DNA from: Pseudomonadota bacterium
GTDB lineage: Bacteria; Chloroflexota; UBA6077; JAJPHF01
NCBI GenBank assembly: GCA_021325365.1
Contig: JAJPHF010000016.1
Location: 200,519-264,518 of the forward strand
DNA: 64,000 nucleotides
Direction: 5' to 3'
This document shows positions 57,422 to 64,000 of the stretch, one piece after another. Below the pieces are notes generated by a model. That model worked only from the letters and a program-made list of their open reading frames with translations. It did not search any database and had not been told where the DNA came from. Each line of letters starts with the position of its first letter. Within the stretch, counting starts at the first letter, position 1. Made by a program: the position numbers and the translations under genes.

Positions 57422-57576
57422 GCTTGGCCGTCCGCGCTCGCCGGCGCCCTGCGGCCGCTAGGGATTTTACACCGGCCGGCGGTCGCAAGCCGTGGTACAA
57501 TCAGCCCCATATCCGGGCACGCGGCCAGGCGGGCCGCGGCGGGGGCGTGCCGGTCGACCGCTGGGGAGACGAGACC

Positions 57577-58413
57577 ATGGCTGTAATCGCCATATCCTGG
57601 GAGCTGGGGAGCGAGGGCGACCGGATCGGCCGCGTGCTGGCCGAGCAGTTGGGCGGGCGGCTCGTCGACGGCACCGTGCTGTTCGAGACCGCGCGCGAAT
57701 ACGATGCGCCCGGCGTGCGCCCCGGCGCGCCGGAGCTGACCGAGCGGGCGCCCAGCTTCTGGGAGCGCCTGAACGAGGAGCGCCGCCGCTACGCGGTCCT
57801 GCTCCGCGCGGTCATGTATCGCTTTGCGGCCGAGGGCAACTGCGTCCTCCTGGGGTTCGGCGCCGGCCCCTTGCTGCGCGAGGTGCGCCACGTCATTCGC
57901 GTCCGCATCATGGCGCCGCGCGGGCTGCGCGTGGAGCGCGTGCTGGCCGCCTCGTCGCGGGCGAGCGCCATGACCCACGAGCAGGCGGAGGAGGCGGTCC
58001 GTCGCACGGACCGCGACCGCGCGCGTTACATCCGCTATCTCTTCAACCTCGACATCAACGACCCGGCCTGCTACGATCTGATGCTCAACACGCGCAGCAT
58101 CTCGCCCCTGGCCGCCGTGGACGTGCTGCTGACGCTGGCAGCGCGACCCGAGTTCCAGCCCACGCCGGAGTCCGGCGCGGTCCTGGACGACCTAGCGCTC
58201 GGGAGCCAGGTCGAGGCGGTGCTGCTGCACGACCCGAACGTGTGGGTGGAAAACCTGCGGGTGACGGCGCGCGGCGGCGAAGTCATGTTGACCGGCCAGG
58301 TGCTCGCCGACGAGGACCGCGACGTGGCCGAGGCCGTGGCGCGCCGCATCCCGGGCGTGCGGATCGTGCGTAACGAGGTCTCCGTCCAGCCCCCACCGCT
58401 AGCCGGCATGTAG
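57577..58413 (+). CDS. Cytidylate-kinase-like protein with C-terminal BON domain
   Basis: 278 residues from the ATG at 57577 (GGGGAG upstream). Residues 1 to about 190 match the cytidylate-kinase-like family (VIAISWELGSEGDRIGRVLAEQLGGRLVDGTVLFETARE; ELGSEG sits where the P-loop is expected, without a canonical GKS/T). GNCVLLGFGAGPLL and DRDRARYIRYLFNLDINDPACYDLMLNTRSISPLAAVDVL follow. Residues about 205-272 form a BON domain (VEAVLLHDPNVWVENLRVTARGGEVMLTGQV...IPGVRIVRNEVSV), usually a membrane- or ligand-binding module. The fusion is uncommon. Confidence 0.85.
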   Translation: MAVIAISWELGSEGDRIGRVLAEQLGGRLVDGTVLFETAREYDAPGVRPGAPELTERAPSFWERLNEERRRYAVLLRAVMYRFAAEGNCVLLGFGAGPLLREVRHVIRVRIMAPRGLRVERVLAASSRASAMTHEQAEEAVRRTDRDRARYIRYLFNLDINDPACYDLMLNTRSISPLAAVDVLLTLAARPEFQPTPESGAVLDDLALGSQVEAVLLHDPNVWVENLRVTARGGEVMLTGQVLADEDRDVAEAVARRIPGVRIVRNEVSVQPPPLAGM

Positions 58414-58583
58414 CGCCACGACGGTTCCTGCTCACCGCCCCCGCCCGGCCACGCCGCCAGTGCGCCCCCTCCCCTCGCCGGCAGGTCGCGCCCCGACTGG
58501 TCCTCGCGCCACGCCTCGACGAACGGGGGCCAGCCCTGCTCGAAAACAGGGGCTGTCCCTCCGCCAAAGGTGTGGGTGCGCGA

Positions 58584-61500
58584 TTATGGCACGACCGCCC
58601 CAGGGGCCAGCAGCGCCGGGGCGTCGTGCCCGTTGCGCTGGGTCGCCGAGCCGTTGAGCTGCGCGGCCACCAGATGGGCGTAGATGCCGCCGCGCGCCAG
58701 CAGCTCCTCGTGCGTGCCCTCCTCGGCCACCAGGCCAGCGTCCAGCACGACGATCTTGTCGGCGTGGCGGACCGTGGAGAGCCGGTGCGCGATGACCAGC
58801 GTCGTGCGGCCGCGCATCAGCTGGTCCAGCGCGGCGCGCACCTGGCGCTCGTTCTCGGCATCCAGGTGCGAGGTCGCCTCGTCGAGGACGAGGATCGGAG
58901 CGTTCTTGAGCACCGCGCGGGCAATGGCGATGCGCTGCCGCTGGCCGCCCGAGAGCTGCAGGCCGCGCTCGCCGACGACCGTATCGTAGCCCTCGGGCAG
59001 CGCCGCCACGAAGTCCCAGGCCCGGGCCAGCCGCATCGCCTCGTCCAGCTCAGCCGGTGTCGCGTCCGGGCGCGCGAGGCACAGGTTCTCGCGCAAGCTG
59101 GCGTTGAACAGGTAGGTGTCCTGGGCGACGAGCGCGACGTGCGCGCGCAGGTCGTCGAGCGCGAACTCGCGGACGTCGTGCCCCGCGAGCAGCACGCGGC
59201 CGCGGTCGGGGTCCCAGAAGCGGAGCAAGAGCTGCGTCGCGGTGGTCTTGCCAGCCCCGGAGCGGCCGACGATGGCCACGGTCTGCCCCGGCTCGACCGC
59301 GAACGAGACGCCGCGCAGCGCTTGCGGCTCCCCCGGGCCGTAGGCGAAGGCGACGTCCTCGAAGCGCACCGCGGCGGGCGCCGCCTGGCCCGGCCCCGAG
59401 GGCGGCAGCGCGACCCCGGGACCGTCCAGAATCGTGACCGGCTCGTCGTGGACGGCGAACAGGCGGCGCGCGGCGGCCAGCGTCTCGACGAGCTGCTTGC
59501 CGACCTTGGCCAGGTCGGTGACCGGGCCAAACGCGCTGAGGGCGAGCAGCGTGGCGAGCGGCAGCAGAGTCGGCGCCAGCGCGCCGCGCGACGTTAGCCA
59601 CACGCCGGTCGCCAGCACCGCGAGCCCGCCCAGGCCGGTCAGCGCCTCGATCGCCGCGCTTTGCGCGGTCTGCTGACGCAGCAGGCGCAGCTGGAACTCG
59701 GCCAGGCGGCGGCCGTTCTGGGCGATCTCGGCGAGCCGGGCGGGCCCGCGCCCAAAGGCCACGATCGTGCGCAGCCCCTGCACGCTGTCCACCATGTGAG
59801 CGTTCACGGCCCCCAGCGCGGCGCGCGTCTCGGCGCCCAGGCGCTCGGCCGCCCGCCGCGCGACCACCGGGCTGAGGCCGACCAGTACCAGGAACGGCAG
59901 CAGCGCCACGGCGAGCGGCCAGGCAATCAGGCCCAGCGTGACCAGCACCCCGCCCGGCACCAGGACGGCGACGAAGGCCGGCGCGATAGTGTGGGCGAAG
60001 AACAGCTCGACTGTCTCCACGTCGCCGGTGACCGCGCTCACTAGATCGCCGGAGCGCCGCCGCAGCAAGTAGCCGGGCGCCAGCGGGTCGAGCTTCTCGT
60101 ACAGGGCGATGCGCATCTCGGCGAGCAGGCGATAGGCCAGGTCGTGGGCCAGCCACGACTCCGCCCACGCCAGGAGCGCGGCGAGCGGCACGAGCAAGCC
60201 GAGCGCCCAGAGCCACGGCGTCAGGTTGGCGTTCAGCGCGACCTGGCGCACCAGCAGCGAGCCGATCACCGCCAGGCCAATCGTCGCCGCGGCGTGCGCC
60301 AGCCCCAGCAGGAACACGATGGTCTGCGTGCCCCACCACGGGCGCACGAGCGCCAGCAGGCGCCCCCAGACGGTGAGCGAGGGCAGCGCGAGCGGCGCGG
60401 CGACGCTGGCCGCCGGCGCGTGGCCGTCGTGGTCGTGGTCAGCCGGCCCGTGGTCGTGCCCGTGCGCGTGGCCAGCGGCGGCGAGCGACAGCACGGGGGC
60501 CGTCTCTCCCGCGGCGGGCTGCTCCTCGTCAGCCAGCAGCCCGTCGGCGGTCTCCGCTTCGGCGGCCTGGGCGGCCATCAAGCGCGCGTAAGGCCCGCCA
60601 GCCGCGATCAGCGTGGCATGCGTGCCGCTCTCGACGACACGGCCGTCCTCCAGGACGAGAATGCGGTCCGCCCCCACGACGCTCGACAGGCGGTGGGCGA
60701 TCACCAGCGTCGTGCGACCCCGCTGCAAGCGGTCCAGCGCTTCCTGGATGAGCGACTCGTTCTCCGTATCGACGCTGGACAGCGCCTCGTCGAGCACCAG
60801 GATAGGCGCGTCTTTCAGCAGGGCGCGCGCGATCGCGATGCGCTGGCGCTGTCCGCCGGACAGGCGCGCGCCGCGCTCGCCCACCACCGTGTCGTAGCCG
60901 TGCGGGAGAGCCATGATGAACTCGTGCGCGTTCGCGGCCCGGGCGGCCGCCTCCAGGTCGGCCTGGGTGGCGTCGGGACGGCCCACGCGCAGGTTCTCGG
61001 CCACCGTGCCGTGGAACAGGTAGGTGTCCTGGGCCACGACGGCGATCTGGCGGCGGATCGCGTCGAACGGCAGCGAGCGCAGGTCGTGGCCGCCGAGCAG
61101 CACCGCGCCGGCTGCGGGGTCGTAGAAGCGGAGTAGCAGCCAGACGAGCGTCGACTTGCCGGCCCCGCTGGACCCGACGACGCCCAGCGTCTCGCCGGCG
61201 TGCAGCGTGAACGACACCCCGTCCAGCACGCGCGCGGGTCGGCCGGGATAGCTGAAGTGGACGTCCTGAAACGTGATTTCCGGCCGCAGCGCGGCGAGCC
61301 CGTCCGTCGCCCCGGCCGCGGCCAGGCTCGGCGGCAGCACGCGCGGCTCGCACACGTCGGGTTGGGCGTCGAGCAGCGCGTAGATCCCCTTGGTTGCCGA
61401 CATGGCGATCATGCCGCGATGGTACAGCGCCGTCAGCTCGCGAATCGGGCGGAACACCTCGACGCCGAGCAGCAGGACGATTACCAGCGTCTGCAGCGGC

Positions 61501-62309
61501 AGCTCGCCGCGCTCGACGCGCAGGGCGCCCCAGCCGAGGGCCAGCGCCGCGGCGGCCGAGATGCCCAGCATGGAGATGCCGCTGGTGCCGATGTTGGCCG
61601 CCAGCACCAGCATGGTGCTGCGGTACAGCCGGCGGGCGCGGTCGGCGAGCAGCGCGCCGTGAATGCGGCTCCGACCGAACGCCTTGAGCGTGGGCAGGCC
61701 GTGGATGGCGTCCAGGAAGTCGCTGCCGAGTGCCGCGTAGGCGTCACGGCGCTTGGCCGAGCTGGTGGCGTTCCACTGCTGGAGCAGCGCCGGCACGAAC
61801 AGGGTGAAGACGGCGAAGGCGATGAAGATCAAGCCGGTCTGGACGTCGAGGAAGGCCATGAAGACGAACACGATGAGCGGGGTGAGCGCGGCCACCAGAA
61901 GCTGGGATAGGTACTGGCCGAAGAACGTCTCCAGCATCTCGACGCCTTCGACCAGGGTCAACAGGACCGCCCCGGTGCGACGCTGGTCGAAGGGCCCCGG
62001 GCCCAGCGTCAGGACGTGCTCGTAGAGCCAGCCGCGCAGACGGACCTTGATCTCCGCCGCCGTGCGGTTGCTGATGTCCTCCCGCCAGAACTGCAGCACC
62101 GCCCGCAGGACGAGCAGGCCGGCGATCCCGGCGAGCGGGGCGGCAAGCGCGTCGACCGAGGCGCCCCGAATCGCGGCCGCGATGACGACGCCGGAGAGCG
62201 CCAGGCGCGCGAGGCTCACGGGGAGCGCGACCAGGCCGACCGACGCGGCGAGGAGGATGCGGAGCCGCACGCCCCGCGTCATGGCAAACAACCGAGGATC
62301 AAAGAACAT
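58584..62309 (-). CDS. Fused two-half ABC exporter, CydDC-like, with His-rich linker
   Basis: 1241 residues from the ATG at 62309 (GGAGGG upstream). Two complete TMD-NBD halves in one chain. Half 1: TMD about 1-330 (DFLDAIHGLPTLKAFGRS is CydD-like), Walker A GSSGAGKST near 371, LSGGQRQR, VLDEALSSVD. Linker about 575-650 with the His cluster GHAHGHDHGPADHDHDGHA near 612-630. Half 2: TMD about 655-960, Walker A GRSGAGKTT near 1013, LSGGQRQR, VLDEATSHLD. Both catalytic Glu residues are present. CydDC exports thiols for cytochrome bd assembly; here the linker suggests Zn/Ni/Cu binding. Other fused exporters are possible. Confidence 0.88.
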   Translation of the reverse strand: MFFDPRLFAMTRGVRLRILLAASVGLVALPVSLARLALSGVVIAAAIRGASVDALAAPLAGIAGLLVLRAVLQFWREDISNRTAAEIKVRLRGWLYEHVLTLGPGPFDQRRTGAVLLTLVEGVEMLETFFGQYLSQLLVAALTPLIVFVFMAFLDVQTGLIFIAFAVFTLFVPALLQQWNATSSAKRRDAYAALGSDFLDAIHGLPTLKAFGRSRIHGALLADRARRLYRSTMLVLAANIGTSGISMLGISAAAALALGWGALRVERGELPLQTLVIVLLLGVEVFRPIRELTALYHRGMIAMSATKGIYALLDAQPDVCEPRVLPPSLAAAGATDGLAALRPEITFQDVHFSYPGRPARVLDGVSFTLHAGETLGVVGSSGAGKSTLVWLLLRFYDPAAGAVLLGGHDLRSLPFDAIRRQIAVVAQDTYLFHGTVAENLRVGRPDATQADLEAAARAANAHEFIMALPHGYDTVVGERGARLSGGQRQRIAIARALLKDAPILVLDEALSSVDTENESLIQEALDRLQRGRTTLVIAHRLSSVVGADRILVLEDGRVVESGTHATLIAAGGPYARLMAAQAAEAETADGLLADEEQPAAGETAPVLSLAAAGHAHGHDHGPADHDHDGHAPAASVAAPLALPSLTVWGRLLALVRPWWGTQTIVFLLGLAHAAATIGLAVIGSLLVRQVALNANLTPWLWALGLLVPLAALLAWAESWLAHDLAYRLLAEMRIALYEKLDPLAPGYLLRRRSGDLVSAVTGDVETVELFFAHTIAPAFVAVLVPGGVLVTLGLIAWPLAVALLPFLVLVGLSPVVARRAAERLGAETRAALGAVNAHMVDSVQGLRTIVAFGRGPARLAEIAQNGRRLAEFQLRLLRQQTAQSAAIEALTGLGGLAVLATGVWLTSRGALAPTLLPLATLLALSAFGPVTDLAKVGKQLVETLAAARRLFAVHDEPVTILDGPGVALPPSGPGQAAPAAVRFEDVAFAYGPGEPQALRGVSFAVEPGQTVAIVGRSGAGKTTATQLLLRFWDPDRGRVLLAGHDVREFALDDLRAHVALVAQDTYLFNASLRENLCLARPDATPAELDEAMRLARAWDFVAALPEGYDTVVGERGLQLSGGQRQRIAIARAVLKNAPILVLDEATSHLDAENERQVRAALDQLMRGRTTLVIAHRLSTVRHADKIVVLDAGLVAEEGTHEELLARGGIYAHLVAAQLNGSATQRNGHDAPALLAPGAVVP

Positions 62310-62474
62310 GCCCGGTCCCTCCTCACGTCCCGGTCCGGCCGAGCCGCCCACGCAGCCTGTCTTCAGCCACGTTACCAGCTTCTGGCCTTAATTGCAAGGC
62401 GTTGCAATAAGCGGGGCGGAGGCGGCCCGCGCCCGAGATGCCCGGGCGCGGGCCGGCGCGGGTGGAGGCGCGGC

Positions 62475-63317
62475 CTACTCGGCGCGCTCGGGGCGGTGCC
62501 AGTAGCGGTAGCCCAGGCGCCAGGGCTTGCGGAACGCGTTGCTCACCGCGCGCAGCTTGCCGCGCGGGCCGCCCGTTAGCTTGAACAGCCCGCCCAGCTT
62601 CACGTTCAGCGGGATGTGGTGCCGCGGGTAGCGCCGCGCGCTCACGCGCGGCAACCCGTGGTCGGCGGGCGGGTGCGTCAGGACGTGCAGCACGTGCGTG
62701 CCGCCGGCCGCGCGCGCGCCGTACACCGAGCCGCCCACGGCCTCGGCCCGCTCGGCCGCCTGGCTGGCGATCGCCGCCGTCAGGCCGAAGTCGAGCGCCT
62801 CGACGGGACAGGCTTGCACGCAGAAGGGGCTCTGGCCCACGGCCACCCGCTCGGGACAGCCCGTACACTTCGTCGCCTTGCCCGTCACGTCGCTCTTGCT
62901 GATGACGTGCCAGGGGCAGGCGTGGATGCAGTACTCGCAGCCAATGCAGGTGACCGGGTCGATGACGACCGGCCCCTCCTCGTACTTCGTGATCGCCTCG
63001 ACCGGACAGACGGCGGCGCAGACGGGGTACTCACAGTGCTGGCAGCTATGCCGGCCCCACACCGAGGCCAGCCCCTCCAGCACCGGCGGCTCCATCGTCA
63101 GCCACGTGCTCGGGTTCAGCGTGTAGTTGTTGCCCCGGGGCAGCTCGTTCCAGTCCTTGCAGGCCTCCACGCACTGCCGGCAGCCGATGCACTTGGCCGC
63201 GTCGAACAGGATGCTGCGCGACTGGCCGTCGACGAGCCGCGCCACAGGGTAGGGCCGCCCGTTGGCGGGGCGCGGCGTCGGCGGCGGAGCGATCTCTGGC
63301 ACGGATACGGCGCTCAT
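62475..63317 (-). CDS. 4Fe-4S polyferredoxin subunit of an oxidoreductase
   Basis: 280 residues. Four clusters can be read: CIGCRQCVEACKDW near 42-55, CQHCEYPVCAAVCP near 91-104, CIGCEYCIHACP near 123-134 and CTGCPERVAVGQSPFCVQACP near 147-167. This is the DmsB/HybA/FdhB-type four-cluster layout. The C-terminal part lacks a clear membrane anchor. The ATG overlaps the upstream stop (ATGA), coupling it to the AFOR-type subunit, for which it is presumably the electron acceptor. Confidence 0.9.
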   Translation of the reverse strand: MSAVSVPEIAPPPTPRPANGRPYPVARLVDGQSRSILFDAAKCIGCRQCVEACKDWNELPRGNNYTLNPSTWLTMEPPVLEGLASVWGRHSCQHCEYPVCAAVCPVEAITKYEEGPVVIDPVTCIGCEYCIHACPWHVISKSDVTGKATKCTGCPERVAVGQSPFCVQACPVEALDFGLTAAIASQAAERAEAVGGSVYGARAAGGTHVLHVLTHPPADHGLPRVSARRYPRHHIPLNVKLGGLFKLTGGPRGKLRAVSNAFRKPWRLGYRYWHRPERAE

Positions 63318-64000
63318 TCCGGCTCACTCCAGGCGTTGAATTCCTCCAGCCCGAGGCGGGCCAGGGTGGCGCGGGTCGGGCGGCCGCTGCGCTCGTGCCG
63401 CCCCGACAGCCGGTAGTACTCGTGGATGAGGTCGGGCAGCCACCGCGCGATCGTGAAGCCTTGGTACTTCCCGTCCGGCACCGACTCCAGGAAGCGCGGC
63501 CCGACGTCGGTGTAGTCGTCTTCCGCGCGCCAGCCGCGCTGCGTGGCGAAGATGCTCTGCAGCAGCATGCTGCGGTGGCCGGCGTCCAGCGCGTCGTCGA
63601 GCGTCACGTCCCAGCCGGTCGTGGCGCTCAGCGCGTCGACCATCGACTTGAGCCCGTCCGGCGCGTTGGCGTTCTGGGCGAACCAGCAGGCGCCCATCTG
63701 GCCGCAGAACTGGCGGTGCTGCTCGCTGAGGATCTGCGACCAGGCCCAACCGTCCGGCTGGTCGTCGGCCAACGGCCCCCAGGTCTCGCGGTAGCGCAGG
63801 TCGGGCGGCGGCTCCTTGCTGCCGCCACCCTGCGGTTTCATGCCGCCGCTCGCCACCAGCTCGCGCAGCATCTGGCCGATGAGCGGGCGCCAGTCGTGCT
63901 GCGCCGGCGTGCCCCCCTTCGTGTGGACGACCCACCGCGGCGCGTCGCCGCCCAGCGCCGCGGCCAGCTCCTTCGGCCCGTCGGCCAGCAGGTTGCCCAG
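63314..64000 (-). CDS. Aldehyde:ferredoxin oxidoreductase-type subunit, C-terminal part
   Basis: The frame is open to the window edge, so the N-terminal two thirds lie outside. The visible 228 residues match the AFOR C-terminal helical domains. FCGQMGACWFAQ holds a cluster or cofactor Cys region. MVDALSATTGWDVTLDDALDAGHRSMLLQSIFATQRGWRAEDDYTDVGPRFLE is the family's AvTGW...GeRi...N.reG...DD pattern. LIHEYYRLSGRHERSGRPTRATLARLGLEEF is its EYY..RGWd..G.Pt..kL..LgL end. Enzymes of this family carry a tungsten or molybdenum pyranopterin and oxidise aldehydes or reduce aromatic thioesters (BamB). Partner is the ferredoxin subunit. Confidence 0.75.
   Translation of the reverse strand: MGNLLADGPKELAAALGGDAPRWVVHTKGGTPAQHDWRPLIGQMLRELVASGGMKPQGGGSKEPPPDLRYRETWGPLADDQPDGWAWSQILSEQHRQFCGQMGACWFAQNANAPDGLKSMVDALSATTGWDVTLDDALDAGHRSMLLQSIFATQRGWRAEDDYTDVGPRFLESVPDGKYQGFTIARWLPDLIHEYYRLSGRHERSGRPTRATLARLGLEEFNAWSEPE

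Noticed and set aside
63314..64000. Formate dehydrogenase large subunit
   Set aside because: The adjoining four-cluster ferredoxin suggested it, but the visible C-terminus has the AFOR pattern, not the DMSO-reductase-family one.

Overview
The window is uniformly GC-rich bacterial chromosome (roughly 70 % by eye) from an environmental heterotroph. My best guess is a member of the Chloroflexota. The gene mix suggests this: many NMT1/SsuA-type binding proteins, two UbiD decarboxylases, a three-subunit xanthine-dehydrogenase-type molybdoenzyme, ATZ/TRZ amidohydrolases, an aldehyde:ferredoxin-oxidoreductase-type subunit and Gly/Ser-repeat surface proteins. There is no rRNA or marker gene to prove it. 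Secreted proteins carry Sec, Tat or lipoprotein signals.

Layout. (1) 1-8300 is the right part of an older island. It holds a defence-type operon (DUF1156 DNA methylase, zeta-like kinase plus a 65-residue partner, a repeat-flanked four-helix-bundle gene, and a HEPN-DUF499 ATPase) followed by the C-terminal stump of a tyrosine integrase. (2) 8300-17847 is a complete 9.5-kb integrative element sitting in the single tRNA gene of the window, tRNA-Phe(GAA). It is bounded by perfect 102-bp direct repeats. It carries two small HTH proteins, Zn-ribbon proteins, a primase/helicase, a perfect 33-bp inverted repeat, 11-bp tandem repeats, a SWIM protein, secreted proteins and an intact integrase. Both units abut copies of the same att sequence, so this is a tandem array of elements in one tRNA gene. 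(3) 17.8-21.4 kb holds secreted and hydrolase genes. (4) 21.6-30.9 kb is a minus-strand catabolic cluster: UbiD, DUF1330, molybdenum hydroxylase FAD, Mo and FeS subunits, a binding protein, and a second UbiD. (5) 31.2-37.0 kb is a plus-strand SsuABC-like transporter and amidohydrolase operon. (6) 37.1-37.8 kb is a DUF433/DUF5615 toxin-antitoxin pair. (7) 37.8-44.0 kb is a minus-strand amidohydrolase and pyrimidine cluster: pyrE, a degenerate pyrE paralogue, an N-carbamoyl amidase, pyrK, pyrD. (8) 44.1-58.4 kb holds mixed genes: binding proteins, a Gly/Ser-repeat protein, DUF4239, cupin, D-aminoacylase, galactokinase, MBL-fold, HAD and a kinase-BON fusion. (9) 58.6-64.0 kb holds a fused CydDC-like ABC exporter with a His-rich linker, and a polyferredoxin plus AFOR-type oxidoreductase that runs off the right edge.

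Two patterns cut across the regions. First, two toxin-antitoxin cassettes (29.2 and 37.1 kb) each lie between an intact minus-strand gene and a detached duplicate of that gene's 3' end, as if inserted by duplicating the gene end. A four-helix-bundle gene (3.5 kb) is likewise bracketed by repeat copies. Second, heptamer-based and palindromic repeats sit at gene 3' ends. In several cases they supply the last codons and stop of one gene and the ribosome-binding site or start region of the next (for example 24.6, 25.2, 27.7, 34.6 and 40.5 kb).
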